Notes: a model not told the origin generated them from the sequence alone. Positions 7,759-16,786 are shown, numbered from the stretch's first letter. The stretch: DNA of 64,000 nt from Pseudonocardia sp. T1-2H (GCF_038039215.1 NZ_JBBPCL010000002.1:39994-103993); one strand, 5' to 3'. Program-made: numbers and translations.

Positions 7759-8912
7759 CGCAGCTTTCTCGCCTTGCGATCGTCGGCCTCGCGAAGGAGG
7801 CGACCGCGGGCACCTACGTGGTGCCGACGACGTACGTGCCGTTCACCAAGGCCGACTTCGAGGACAACTACGCGGAGATCAAGGACGAGTCGATCCGCGC
7901 GAACGACTCCGTCCTGCAGGGCGCCTACCAGGGCCCGGTCACCGGGTCGTGGTCGCTGGACCTGCTGGCGTACCCGGACGTCCTGGGGCACTTCCTGGCC
8001 TCCATGATCGGGCCGGACTCGGTGGCGGCCGGGGTGTCGACGACGCTGAGCGCGTCGTCGGCGGTGAACGCGACGACGATCTCCACGGCCGTGAGCATCC
8101 CGGCGCAGACGGTCATCCAGATCGACACCGCCGCGAACGTGGAGTTCGCGAAGGTCACGGCGGTGTCCGGGGCTGGCCCGTACACGCTGACGGTGACGAC
8201 GTCGGACACCGGCGCGGTCGGCCTGACAAAGGCGCACACCTCGGCCGCGCCGGTGATCGCGCAGACGACGCACACGTTCAAGCAGGTCGCGAACGTGCAG
8301 AACCCGACGCTGTCGATCTCGGTGTACGACACCCTGACGACGCTGGGGTACTCGTATGCGGCGCTGTCGGACCTGTCCATCAAGATCGACCCGAAGGCGT
8401 CGGTCTCCCTGACGTCGAAGTTCACGAGCATGCCGGGCGTCGCGCAGACCGCGTTGACGCCGACGTTCACGCAGCTCCCGCCGCTCCTCGGCTGGCAGTG
8501 GACCATGACGAACGCCGGCGCGGCCTCGACGCGCGGCCTGTCCTTCGACCTGAACCTGAAGCGGACCGTCGACCCGGTCCACTCGAGCGACGGCACCCAG
8601 GGCCCCCGGGAGATCTTCCAGGGCGCCCTGACCGCCGACGGCTCGTACAAGGCGATCTTCGAGAACCAGACCGACCTGGCGCTCTACAACAGCTACAGCC
8701 AGCAGCCCGCGACGGCGCTGCTGCAGCAGCCGACCGTCGGTGGCGGCGCGAGCCTGGCCCTGACCATGTCGAAGTCCGGCTGGGTCAAGGGCAAGCGCGA
8801 GTGGGGCGGCGCCTACGTGCAGGCGTCGTTCTCGCTGTCCGGCATCTACAACACGGTCGACGGCGGCTCGGTCTCCGCGGTGCTGAAGAACTTCAGGACC
8901 ACCGCTTTCTGA
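7755..8912 (+). CDS. major tail protein
   Basis: A 385-residue, Thr/Ser/Ala-rich beta protein, ATG overlapping the previous stop. The N-terminal pattern LAIVGLAKEATAGTYVVPTTYVPF and the later WSLDLLAYPDVLGHFLASMIG fit tail-tube proteins of long-tailed phages. An inserted beta region (~residues 95-175) may be an Ig-like surface domain. It sits before the tail chaperones, as expected. It would polymerise around the tape measure. Confidence 0.8.
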   Translation: MTQLSRLAIVGLAKEATAGTYVVPTTYVPFTKADFEDNYAEIKDESIRANDSVLQGAYQGPVTGSWSLDLLAYPDVLGHFLASMIGPDSVAAGVSTTLSASSAVNATTISTAVSIPAQTVIQIDTAANVEFAKVTAVSGAGPYTLTVTTSDTGAVGLTKAHTSAAPVIAQTTHTFKQVANVQNPTLSISVYDTLTTLGYSYAALSDLSIKIDPKASVSLTSKFTSMPGVAQTALTPTFTQLPPLLGWQWTMTNAGAASTRGLSFDLNLKRTVDPVHSSDGTQGPREIFQGALTADGSYKAIFENQTDLALYNSYSQQPATALLQQPTVGGGASLALTMSKSGWVKGKREWGGAYVQASFSLSGIYNTVDGGSVSAVLKNFRTTAF

Positions 8913-9089
8913 GCGGTGCCAGCGTTCCCCCTCGCCGCGCTCTCGGCCCTGGCAGTCCTGCTGGTGGCCGGGGGCGCGCACTCCGTCGTGCCTCTGCTGC
9001 TGGTCGCGCTCGCGGCCACAGCAGCCCCTCTCGATCGACCCGCGCCGGGCTTCCCGCGCGGGCCCCTCTCACGCAAGGAGCGCAGAGCC

Positions 9090-9485
9090 ATGGCTGGCTA
9101 CGCCAACCGGATCCTCCACATCCCGTTCCCGGACCTGTCCGAGGAAGGCGACACGGTGTGGGTGTCGATCCTGAACCCGTCGCAGCAGCCGCCGGACAAG
9201 CTGCGGCCGCGGGAGATCCCGACCGACGAGAACGGCCGGCCGCTGGACCAGAACCTCGCGATGGAGGCGTCGTACGAGATCATCGCCGGTCTCGTCGTGG
9301 CGTGGCACGTCTACGACGCCACGGCGGCCTCGGTGGACTACGAGACCGGCGAGGCGCTCGACCAGCCGCTGCTGCCGAAGGTCGACCACTCGCACCCGGC
9401 CACTCCCGAGCTGGTGAAGTGCCTGCCGATGGAGATCATCAACGAGATCTCGCGGCAGATGAGCCAGCGCGTAAACCCTCAGTAG
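9090..9485 (+). CDS. tail assembly chaperone, unshifted product (gpG-like)
   Basis: A 131-residue chaperone that binds the tape measure before tube assembly. ATG 9090 is preceded by AAGGAG 10 bases upstream; the frame is open further up to 8916, but that hydrophobic extension lacks a good start and is ignored. The last codons contain a slippery heptamer, and a second frame continues with the T-like extension, the classic G/GT arrangement between major tail and tape measure genes. The 177 bases upstream hold nothing else I can support. Confidence 0.8.
   Translation: MAGYANRILHIPFPDLSEEGDTVWVSILNPSQQPPDKLRPREIPTDENGRPLDQNLAMEASYEIIAGLVVAWHVYDATAASVDYETGEALDQPLLPKVDHSHPATPELVKCLPMEIINEISRQMSQRVNPQ
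9473..9479 (+). promoter_or_regulatory. -1 ribosomal frameshift site AAACCCT
   Basis: The heptamer reads A AAC CCT in the G frame, a perfect X XXY YYZ pattern: after slippage the Asn and Pro tRNAs re-pair with AAA and CCC. It lies two codons before the G stop, and the -1 frame leads straight into the open T extension. Confidence 0.85.
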
Positions 9486-9739
9486 GGCCTGGCGAGCCCT
9501 ACTTCGAGGACGTCTACCTCACCGTCGAGTCGATCTACGAGGGCACCTGGTCGTCCGGGGCTCCCCCGCAGGAGTTCGTCGACTTCGAGCTGATGCGTGA
9601 GATGGGCTGGTCGTGGACGGACCTGCAGGCCACGCCGACGTACGTCCGGCGGTTCACCTGGGATTTCATCCAGCTCCGCCGCCAGGCCGAGAACGACGCC
9701 AGCGAGCGCGCGCGACAGGAGATGAACACAGGTGCCTGA
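9479..9739 (+). CDS. tail assembly chaperone, T extension of the -1 frameshift product
   Basis: Read only after the slip at 9473-9479, this adds ~86 residues to the G protein (total ~216 aa). The segment begins SVGPGEPYFEDVYLTVESIYEGTWSSG and has the Trp/Tyr-rich helical character of gpT domains, including TYVRRFTWDFIQLRRQAE. In this family the long form binds the tape measure and recruits tail tube subunits. Its stop overlaps the next gene's GTG start. Confidence 0.8.
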   Translation, partial: SVGPGEPYFEDVYLTVESIYEGTWSSGAPPQEFVDFELMREMGWSWTDLQATPTYVRRFTWDFIQLRRQAENDASERARQEMNTGA

Positions 9740-10202
9740 GCCCCTGGTGCTCGGAACGATGTCCCGCCTGTTCACCGAGCTCGCGGCGCGGAGCGAGGCG
9801 GCCGTGCCGCCCGCGCTCACCGCTGTGGCGCTCGCCGTCGAGCGGCAGGCGAAGCTCAACGCCTCGAACGGTGAGCACCCTCCTCGCACGCCCACGCCGT
9901 CGTCCGGCGACCCGGCAGGTCCCGCACGGATCTCCGGGTCGCTGGTCCGCGCGATCACTCACACCCCGGTCCACCGGACCGCGCTGGGCTGGGAGGTGAA
10001 GGTCGGGATGGCGCCGGGCCTGTACCCGTACTACAACCGCGCCACCCCGAGCTCGCTGTACGCCTACTACCTCGAGGTGACGGGCGTCGGGAAGAACCGG
10101 CGCAGGTTCCCGTTCCTCGAGCCGGCGTTCCACATGGTCGCCAGGGTGTCGGTCTACACGATCTTCGCGGAGCTGTACGGGGCCGGCTGGCGGACGCTCT
10201 AG
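9732..10202 (+). CDS. HK97 gp10-like tail completion protein
   Basis: A 156-residue protein, GTG 9732 overlapping the chaperone stop. It shows the gp10-like pattern: a helix (ALTAVALAVERQAKLNASNG), a proline-rich P-RT-P-P turn, RISGSLVRAITHTPV, and a central hydrophobic beta segment. Such proteins cap the tail or join it to the head. Being placed after the chaperones rather than before them is somewhat unusual. It ends tail-to-tail with the minus-strand gene that follows. Confidence 0.6.
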   Translation: MPEPLVLGTMSRLFTELAARSEAAVPPALTAVALAVERQAKLNASNGEHPPRTPTPSSGDPAGPARISGSLVRAITHTPVHRTALGWEVKVGMAPGLYPYYNRATPSSLYAYYLEVTGVGKNRRRFPFLEPAFHMVARVSVYTIFAELYGAGWRTL

Positions 10203-10672
10203 CCGCGCAGGAGCCGCGCCTTCTCCTGCTCGAACTCCTCGCGGGTCAGCAATCCCTCGCGGAGCATCCGGGCCAGCTCGACCAGCGGCCCGCCAGTGCC
10301 GTCCAGCGTGGCCGTGGGCGCACCAGCGGCCGGACCGTGGGGTGACCGACGGGCCGTCTCCACAGCGGCCCTCAGCGCCTCGAACGCGGGGAGTTCTCTC
10401 CGCCAGAACGGGACGTGCCACTCGTCGAGGCGGGCCGCGGTCGCCTGCGACCCGATCCGGGCTCGCGGGGCGACGGTCCCGGCCACGGTGAACCCGATGA
10501 ACCCCTCCCGGGTCAGCAGGCCCGGGGGTTGCCACCGCACGCCCGCGAGCTGCGAGACGTGCACTGATCGTTCCCCATAGCCCGGCAATGACCGGTTCGT
10601 CCTGGTCAGGGTCACGGTGTGGCCGTCGAACCTCACCGACGCACCCAGCCTGCCTTGGGCTTCCAGCTCCAT
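10199..10672 (-). CDS. DUF4429/SHOCT protein, probable SOS-controlled moron
   Basis: A 157-residue protein encoded against the tail operon. Residues ~5-110 match the DUF4429 layout (GASVRFDGHTVTLTR, then GFIGFTVAG). The last ~35 residues (PLVELARMLREGLLTREEFEQEKARLLRG) form a clear SHOCT domain, a short C-terminal helix pair that in other proteins mediates oligomerisation or membrane association. A LexA-type box lies ~30 bases upstream of ATG 10672. A separately controlled gene inside a structural operon fits a lysogeny or stress-expressed moron. Molecular role unknown. Confidence 0.75.
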   Translation of the reverse strand: MELEAQGRLGASVRFDGHTVTLTRTNRSLPGYGERSVHVSQLAGVRWQPPGLLTREGFIGFTVAGTVAPRARIGSQATAARLDEWHVPFWRRELPAFEALRAAVETARRSPHGPAAGAPTATLDGTGGPLVELARMLREGLLTREEFEQEKARLLRG

Positions 10673-10699
10673 CTGCTCATGGTGCTCGGCCTCCCTCTC

Positions 10700-10713
10700 C
10701 GAACACCTGTTCG
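10700..10713 (-). promoter_or_regulatory. LexA (SOS) box
   Basis: CGAACACCTGTTCG is a perfect CGAAC-N4-GTTCG palindrome, the core of the actinobacterial SOS box (TCGAAC-N4-GTTCGA). It is centred about 34 bases upstream of the minus-strand DUF4429/SHOCT gene and ~40 bases before the tape measure start. Confidence 0.75.
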
Positions 10714-10746
10714 TGCCAACGCACCCCGGATTCCTGAACTGAGGGG

Positions 10747-13700
10747 GTGCCGCCGGTGTCCGATGAGGTCGCCGATCTCTACGTCACGCTCCGCGCCGAG
10801 AGCGCCCCGCTGACTGCCGGATTCGCCGAGAGCGGCACGGCCGGCGAGGCGATGGCCACCCGCATCGACGCCTCCCTGCAGGCGATCGCTACGGAGATCG
10901 GCCGCGTCGCGGAGACCAACAACCTGCTGGCCACGTCCGTCGACCGTCTCGCGGCCCAGTGGACGGCCGCTACCTCCGAGATGGCCGTCGCGACGGCGCG
11001 GGTCAGCACCGAGACGGCGCAGGTCGCGACGTCCGTCGAGGCGGCCGCCGCGAAGACCACCGCGGCCGCCACCGAGATGACGGCCTCACTGTCCGAGGTC
11101 GGCGCGGCCACGGCCGACGTCGACGTCGCGGTGACGGCGATGGGCGAGACGTTCACCGCGACCGCCGCGGTGATCACCGAGTCCGGCATCGAGATGGCCA
11201 CGGCCACCGCCGCGACCGCCGCCGAGGCCCAGGCCGCGGCGGAGAAGATGCTCGCCGACCAGCGGGCGGTGGCCTCAGGCGCCCAGACGGAGGCCGCGCA
11301 GGTCACCGCCAGCGCGGAGGAGATCGCCGCCGCGCAGAAGGCCCTGGCGCTGTCCTACGGCGAGGGCGCCACCGCGGCGGAGATGGCGGCCAGCAAGACG
11401 GCCGCCGCCTACGCCGCGATGAGCGACAAGGTCGTCGCCGACCTGGCGGCGGTCAAGGTCGCCGAGGCGGAGGCTGCCACCGCGAACGTGGCCGTCGGCA
11501 CGACGATGGCCGGGACCGCGGCCGGGATGGGCACCCTCAGCACGGCGTCCGCGGCCGCGTCGGCGAGCTTCGGGAACGTCGCGGCGAAGGTCGGGCTGAC
11601 GAGCGGGCAGCTCGGCCTGGCCGGGCTCGCGGCCGCCGCCGTCGGCGGGGTCGCGGTCAAGATGGCCGGCGACTTCGACATGGCCACCACGCGGCTCGTC
11701 ACCTCGGCGAACGAGACGGAGTCGAACCTCGGCATGGTCCGGGACGGCATCCTCGCGATGGCCGGGACCGTGGGCTACTCGTCGGACGAGCTGGCCAAGG
11801 CCATGTACAAGGTCGAGTCCGGCGGCCAGCACGGCGCGGACGGCCTGAAGGTGCTGCAGGCCGCCGCTGAGGGCGCGAAGACGGAGAACGCGGACCTCAC
11901 GGTCGTCGCGGACGCCGTCACGACCGCCCTCATCGACTACCACCTGCACGCCGACGACGCCGCCACCGTCACCAGCAAGATGGTGCAGGCCACCGCCAGC
12001 GGCAAGATGACGTTCGAGGAGCTGGCCGGCTCTTTCAGCTCGGTCGCGCCGATCGCCTCCGCCGCGAACATCTCCCTCGACGACATGCTCGGCGTCCTCG
12101 CCTCGATGACGTCGCACGGCATCTCGGCCCAGCAGGCGACCCAGAACATGGCGGACGCGATCCGCCACCTGCAGGCCCCCACCGGGACCATGCGGAACGA
12201 GATGAACCTGCTCGGCATCAGTGCCGACGACGTCGCCGCGCACCTGGGCGAGCGGGGTCTCTCCGGGACCATGCAGCTCCTCCAGCAGGCCATATCGAAG
12301 TCGATGCCGCCAGGCTCGGAGAAGGTCTTCCTCGACATGAAGAACGCGGTCGCGTCCGCGTCCCCCGCCGTGCAGGACCTGGCCCAGAAGGTCATGGACG
12401 GCTCGATCTCGATGAAGGACTTCAGCAAGGCGGCGAAGGACCTCGACCCGATCTCCGCCAAGCAGGCCGCCAGCTTCGCCACCCTCGCCGGCACGACCCA
12501 CCAGCTCGGGTCGGAGTCGAAGACCGGCGAGGAGGTGATGCAGACCTACGGCGGCGCCATGCAGAAGGCCATGGGCGACGCCACCGGCCTGAAGGTCGCC
12601 CTGATGACGACCGGCGAGAACGCCGACTACACGAACAACGCCATCAAGGGGATCTCCGGGACGACCACCGAGGCGGGCAACCACGTCAAGGGTTGGAGCG
12701 AGATCCAGGGCGAGTTCAACACGAAGGTCTCCCAGGCCAAGGACGGGATCGGCGCCCTGGCCATCTCCATCGGCGAGAAGCTGCTCCCGGTGGTCACGCC
12801 GATCGTCGGCGCGATCGCGGACTTCACCACGTGGATCACCCAGAACCAGGTGGCGGCGACCGCGCTGGCGATCGTCATCGGCGGGGTGGTGGTCGTCGCC
12901 TTCTCGGCCGCTGCGGTGGCGGCGTGGAGCTTCACGGCCGCGCTGCTCGCCAACCCGGTCGTGTGGATCGTCGCGGCGATCGTTGCCGCGATCGGGCTGC
13001 TCGTCTTCGCGGTAGTCGAGATAGTCCAGCACTGGCAGGGGATAGCGGATTTCTTTTCCGGCCTTTGGTCCGATGTAAAGGACATTTTCAGTTCCGCGGT
13101 CAGCTGGGTAGGCGATAAGCTATCCGATCTCGCTGATTTCTTTTCCCGAATGTGGGGGAAAGTAAAGGACGGACTCACTTCTGCGAAGGATTGGATCAAG
13201 CAGAAGCTTTCCGATGTAGTCGATTTCTTCACCTCCTTGCCGGATAAGATCGGAGAGGGTCTCTCTAAAGTCGGAGAATCCCTGAAGACATCCTTTTCTC
13301 ACGTGCTCGATTTCATTACCGCGCCTTTCCGGGCGGCGTTCGCTTTCGTCAAGCTGCTGTTCTCGAAGAGCCCCGGCGAGTGGGGGCAGATCATCGGCCA
13401 GGCGCTCGGCCAGCTCGCGCGGACGCTCGTCGACAAGGGCAAGGCGCTCTGGCACGGCTTCTGGGATGACGGCGTGGTCCCCGCCTGGAACAACACGCTG
13501 GCCTGGTTCAAGGCTCTACCTGGGCGGATCGTCGACGCGATCGGCGCGGCGAACACGTGGCTGAAGCAGAAGGGGAAGGACCTCTGGCACGGCTTCTGGG
13601 ACGACGGCGTGGTCCCGGCCTGGAGCAACACGCTCGCCTGGTTCAAGGCTCTGCCCGGCCGGATCGTCGACGGGATCGGCGCGGCGAATACGTGGTTGAA

Positions 13701-14811
13701 TCAGAAGGGAAAGGACCTCTGGCACGGCTTCTGGGACGACGGCGTAGTCCCGGCCTACAACAACACGATTGCGTGGTTCAAGGCGCTGCCGGGGCGCATT
13801 CAGACGGCGCTCGGGGATGCGGCGTCGTGGCTGACACAGAAGGGAAAGGACCTCTGGCACGGCTTCTGGGATGACGGAGTAGTCCCCGCCTGGAACAACA
13901 CGGTCGCCTGGTTCCACGACCTTCCGAACAAGATCCACGCTTTTTTCACGGACGCTCCGCATTGGCTGGTCGAGCACGGCAAGATGATCTTGCAGGGCTT
14001 GATCGACGGGATCACCGGATTCGCCTCCAAGGTTTACAACGCCATTTCCGATTTCATTAAGGGCTTCATCGACGGATTTAAGCGGGGCTTCGGCATCGCG
14101 TCGCCGTCAACGATTTTCCACGATTTCGGAATTCAGATCCTGACCGGCCTACTCAACGGCCTGACGACTATGTGGACCACCGTCGTGGGCTTCCTCGGAC
14201 GGTTGCCGTCGCAGGCGATCAACCTCTTCGCGAACGCGGGCTCCTGGCTCGTTTCCGCAGGTCACAACCTCCTCGTCGGCCTGTGGAACGGCATCGCGTC
14301 GATGACGTCCTGGGTCTGGGACAAGCTGACCGGCTGGGCCTCCTCGCTCTGGGGCGGCGTCAAGTCCGCCCTCGGCATCGCCAGCCCGTCGACCATCGCC
14401 CACGAGTCCGGAATGTGGCTGATGAAGGGCCTCGCCAACGGCATCGACGAGCACGGCCACGTCGCCGTGCAGGCAGCCCAGGCGGTCGCCGACCGGGTCG
14501 TCACCGCCACGAAGTCGACCAACCAGAGCCTCACCGGGCTCGGCCTCACCGCCGCCACCCTCGGCGGCGACGGCGCGAGCCTCAGCTTTGGTGCGGCCGG
14601 CTTCACCCGCCCTGCCGTGCCGACCAGCCCCGGCGTCCTCACCGGCGTCGGGGCCGGCCAGCAGAACGTGACCGTCGTGCACCTCAACCCGACGATCCAG
14701 GGCAACGTCTGGACCACGCAGGACCTCGTCACGGAGCTGCAGCAGGAGCTGCTGCGGCACGGCATCCGGAACACCGGCAACGGCACCAACTACGTCGGCT
14801 TCGGGGCCTGA
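10747..14811 (+). CDS. tape measure protein
   Basis: The longest gene, 1354 aa, GTG 10747 after GAGGGG. Residues ~1-270 are an Ala/Thr/Glu-rich coiled coil with recurring TAA-type heptads; ~295-680 is a conserved phage tail tape-measure region (YSSDELAKAMYKVESGG is typical). Hydrophobic spans around 700-755 may form the pore-inserting part. Four 45-residue repeats follow, then two ASPSTI-containing segments. It sets tail length and is ejected with DNA. Codon use shifts sharply to AT-rich third positions at ~13010-13350 and ~13930-14150, unlike the flanking GC-rich sequence, suggesting mosaic origin. Confidence 0.92.
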   Translation: MPPVSDEVADLYVTLRAESAPLTAGFAESGTAGEAMATRIDASLQAIATEIGRVAETNNLLATSVDRLAAQWTAATSEMAVATARVSTETAQVATSVEAAAAKTTAAATEMTASLSEVGAATADVDVAVTAMGETFTATAAVITESGIEMATATAATAAEAQAAAEKMLADQRAVASGAQTEAAQVTASAEEIAAAQKALALSYGEGATAAEMAASKTAAAYAAMSDKVVADLAAVKVAEAEAATANVAVGTTMAGTAAGMGTLSTASAAASASFGNVAAKVGLTSGQLGLAGLAAAAVGGVAVKMAGDFDMATTRLVTSANETESNLGMVRDGILAMAGTVGYSSDELAKAMYKVESGGQHGADGLKVLQAAAEGAKTENADLTVVADAVTTALIDYHLHADDAATVTSKMVQATASGKMTFEELAGSFSSVAPIASAANISLDDMLGVLASMTSHGISAQQATQNMADAIRHLQAPTGTMRNEMNLLGISADDVAAHLGERGLSGTMQLLQQAISKSMPPGSEKVFLDMKNAVASASPAVQDLAQKVMDGSISMKDFSKAAKDLDPISAKQAASFATLAGTTHQLGSESKTGEEVMQTYGGAMQKAMGDATGLKVALMTTGENADYTNNAIKGISGTTTEAGNHVKGWSEIQGEFNTKVSQAKDGIGALAISIGEKLLPVVTPIVGAIADFTTWITQNQVAATALAIVIGGVVVVAFSAAAVAAWSFTAALLANPVVWIVAAIVAAIGLLVFAVVEIVQHWQGIADFFSGLWSDVKDIFSSAVSWVGDKLSDLADFFSRMWGKVKDGLTSAKDWIKQKLSDVVDFFTSLPDKIGEGLSKVGESLKTSFSHVLDFITAPFRAAFAFVKLLFSKSPGEWGQIIGQALGQLARTLVDKGKALWHGFWDDGVVPAWNNTLAWFKALPGRIVDAIGAANTWLKQKGKDLWHGFWDDGVVPAWSNTLAWFKALPGRIVDGIGAANTWLNQKGKDLWHGFWDDGVVPAYNNTIAWFKALPGRIQTALGDAASWLTQKGKDLWHGFWDDGVVPAWNNTVAWFHDLPNKIHAFFTDAPHWLVEHGKMILQGLIDGITGFASKVYNAISDFIKGFIDGFKRGFGIASPSTIFHDFGIQILTGLLNGLTTMWTTVVGFLGRLPSQAINLFANAGSWLVSAGHNLLVGLWNGIASMTSWVWDKLTGWASSLWGGVKSALGIASPSTIAHESGMWLMKGLANGIDEHGHVAVQAAQAVADRVVTATKSTNQSLTGLGLTAATLGGDGASLSFGAAGFTRPAVPTSPGVLTGVGAGQQNVTVVHLNPTIQGNVWTTQDLVTELQQELLRHGIRNTGNGTNYVGFGA
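13435..13974 (+). repeat. four 135-bp repeats in the tape measure gene
   Basis: Units at 13435-13569, 13570-13704, 13705-13839 and 13840-13974 each encode 45 residues starting KGKxLWHGFWDDGVVPAW and containing a conserved AWFKALPGRI stretch. The fourth has diverged in its second half. Regular Trp/Phe spacing is typical of tape-measure ruler repeats; copy number should affect tail length. Confidence 0.9.
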
Positions 14812-14849
14812 TCCGCGGCCGCCCCGACCAACGAAGGAAGGGGGCGGCC

Positions 14850-15557
14850 GTGGGGATCTCCGGCGTAGGCCAGCTCATCACCAGCAGGAACACCGGCGTC
14901 ACCGCCCAGACGGCGACCTTCACAGCCGACCCGACGACGATGGGGAACGCCTTCCTGCTGTCGATCGTCTACTCCACCCGGACCACGGCCGTGTCGAGCG
15001 TGGCCAGCTCGAACGCGACGTGGTCTCGGCTCTCGACCCGGCAGCCCACCACGTTCTCCACGCCCACGCTCGAGCACTGGATCGGCATCCCGACGGGAAC
15101 CGCACCGGCGACGGTCACGGTGACGTGGGGGGCCGCGCTGCCCAGCGTCACCGTGGAGCTCGACGCCCAGGAGTTCACCGCGTACGGGCCCGGCACCACG
15201 TGGGCCCTCGACGGAGCCCTCGGGATCGCCGAGAACGGGGCGTCGACGACGATCACGTTCCCCACCATGACCGCGCCCGGGGCCGGTGCGGGCGAGCTGT
15301 ACTGGGGAAAGTGCCTCTACACCGCGGGGACGCTGTCCGGTGGCGCGCCGGCCTCGTTCACCTTCCCCACCGTCAACGCCTCCGCGGGGCCCATCGCCTA
15401 CAACCCGGCGCTCCTCGGCGCCGCGACCCCGACGATCACCGTCTCAGCCTCGGGGCCGTCCGCCGGTTCGGCGATCCTGCTGGCCGCGACCGCGCCCGCG
15501 TCTCCCCCACACCCCGCCCTCGCCCGGCAGGCGCTGGCGCGGGGCGCCCTCAGGTAG
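14850..15557 (+). CDS. virion beta-protein, paralog 1
   Basis: A 235-residue Thr/Ala/Gly-rich beta protein. GTG 14850 follows AAGGAAGG; that ribosome site lies in the loop of a 10-bp hairpin (14816-14825 with 14841-14850), which could control its initiation. The C terminus (PPHPALARQALARGALR) is like that of the next gene, and both share the plan of alternating beta strands, so they look like an old duplication. Probably a minor tail or decoration protein; no named family recognised. Confidence 0.6.
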   Translation: MGISGVGQLITSRNTGVTAQTATFTADPTTMGNAFLLSIVYSTRTTAVSSVASSNATWSRLSTRQPTTFSTPTLEHWIGIPTGTAPATVTVTWGAALPSVTVELDAQEFTAYGPGTTWALDGALGIAENGASTTITFPTMTAPGAGAGELYWGKCLYTAGTLSGGAPASFTFPTVNASAGPIAYNPALLGAATPTITVSASGPSAGSAILLAATAPASPPHPALARQALARGALR

Positions 15558-15572
15558 AGCTGGAGAGCGTGG

Positions 15573-16277
15573 ATGCCGATCGTCCTGCAGAACACCACTC
15601 AGGCCACGAAGTCGGCCACCACGGGCACGACGCTCGCGGCCGCGGTGACGCCGACGGCGGGGAACTTCCTCATCCTCGGCGTCTCCGTGTCCGGCGGCAC
15701 CCTGAACTCCATCGCCTCGATCGCCGACACCAAGGCGAACACGTTCACCCGCGTGGCCTCGGTGAACGACGCGACCGCCGGGACGATCGACTGCGAGCTG
15801 TGGACCGCCCCGGTCACCGCCGGCGGGTCGGACACGATCACCCTGACGATCACCGGTAGCCACTACTGCAACGTATGGGTGCGGGAGTACTCGGGGCTCG
15901 CCGCGACCCCCCTGGACAAGTTCGTCTCCGCGAAGGGCACGGGCACGGCGCTGTCCTCGGGGGCGACGGCCACGCTCTCCCAGGCCGACGAGCTGGTCAT
16001 CGGTTTCGGCGGCACCGTCGACGGCGGCGAGACGTACACCGCGGGGTCCGGGTTCGGGAACCTCGTGCAGGCCCAGATCGGCGCAGGCACCTACGACACC
16101 GCGATGGAAGACAAGATCGTCTCGGCGACGACGGCGCAAACCGCCGCGTTCACCGCGTCGATCTCCGACGCGTGGGCGTGCATCGCCGCGACCTTCAAGG
16201 CCGCCGCCGCCCCGAGCGGCCCCCCGGAGTCCCCGACCTTCACCCGCCAGGCCCAGATGCGGGCCTCCCTCCGCTAG
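15573..16277 (+). CDS. virion beta-protein, paralog 2
   Basis: 234 residues, ATG 15573. The N terminus (QNTTQATKSATTGTTLAAAVTPTAGNFLILGVSVSGG) and the C terminus (ESPTFTRQAQMRASLR) parallel the upstream gene. A motif VREYSGLAATPLDK in the middle is common in phage and bacterial surface beta-sandwich domains. Likely a minor tail or decoration protein; function from position. Confidence 0.6.
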   Translation: MPIVLQNTTQATKSATTGTTLAAAVTPTAGNFLILGVSVSGGTLNSIASIADTKANTFTRVASVNDATAGTIDCELWTAPVTAGGSDTITLTITGSHYCNVWVREYSGLAATPLDKFVSAKGTGTALSSGATATLSQADELVIGFGGTVDGGETYTAGSGFGNLVQAQIGAGTYDTAMEDKIVSATTAQTAAFTASISDAWACIAATFKAAAAPSGPPESPTFTRQAQMRASLR

Positions 16278-16293
16278 CTGAAAGGGGTCCGTG

Positions 16294-16761
16294 ATGGGCC
16301 GTACCTACACCGTCAACTCCGGCTCGATCGCCCTGTCGGCGAGCGCGACGAAGTCCCTCATCCTGCTCAACCCGACGATCACGTTCTGCGTCACCGAGGT
16401 CGGGATCTCGTTCGACTCGTCGGCGAGCTCGGCGGCCGTCACCGTCGACCTGTACCGGACCACGACCCTCGGCGCCCCGGCCGGCACCACGGCCACGTTC
16501 GTGAAGGAGAACGCGAACGCCGACTCGTCCTCGAGCAACGCCACCGCGTCGAGCCTCGTCAACCTGTCCGCGGAGCCGACGGCCGTCGAGGTCATCCGGT
16601 CGTTCTTCGTGCAGCCCTTCGGCGGCCTCGTCGTCCTGCAGTTCCCGCTCGGCCGGGAACCGCAGATGACCGGCACGACCACGCAGCGCCTCGGGCTGCG
16701 CGTCACCACCCCGGGCGCCGTCACCCCGAACGTCCGGTCGTGGTTCGCCATCGAGGAGTAA
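16294..16761 (+). CDS. minor structural protein
   Basis: 155 residues from ATG 16294, chosen over GTG 16291 because AGGGG lies 6 bases before it. The sequence is beta-rich and hydrophilic with VTVDLYRTTTLGAPAGTTATFVKENANA and a strand-rich end. It resembles small virion surface proteins in the tail cluster, but no family is recognised. Confidence 0.55.
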   Translation: MGRTYTVNSGSIALSASATKSLILLNPTITFCVTEVGISFDSSASSAAVTVDLYRTTTLGAPAGTTATFVKENANADSSSSNATASSLVNLSAEPTAVEVIRSFFVQPFGGLVVLQFPLGREPQMTGTTTQRLGLRVTTPGAVTPNVRSWFAIEE

Positions 16762-16786
16762 CCACCCCGCCCTCCCCCTCTCCCTC

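Noticed and set aside
8916..9089. Upstream in-frame extension of the tail chaperone with a hydrophobic, signal-like sequence
   Set aside because: ATG 9090 has a good ribosome site and the correct size for gpG; the extension lies in normal non-coding spacer and ends in an unlikely basic stretch.
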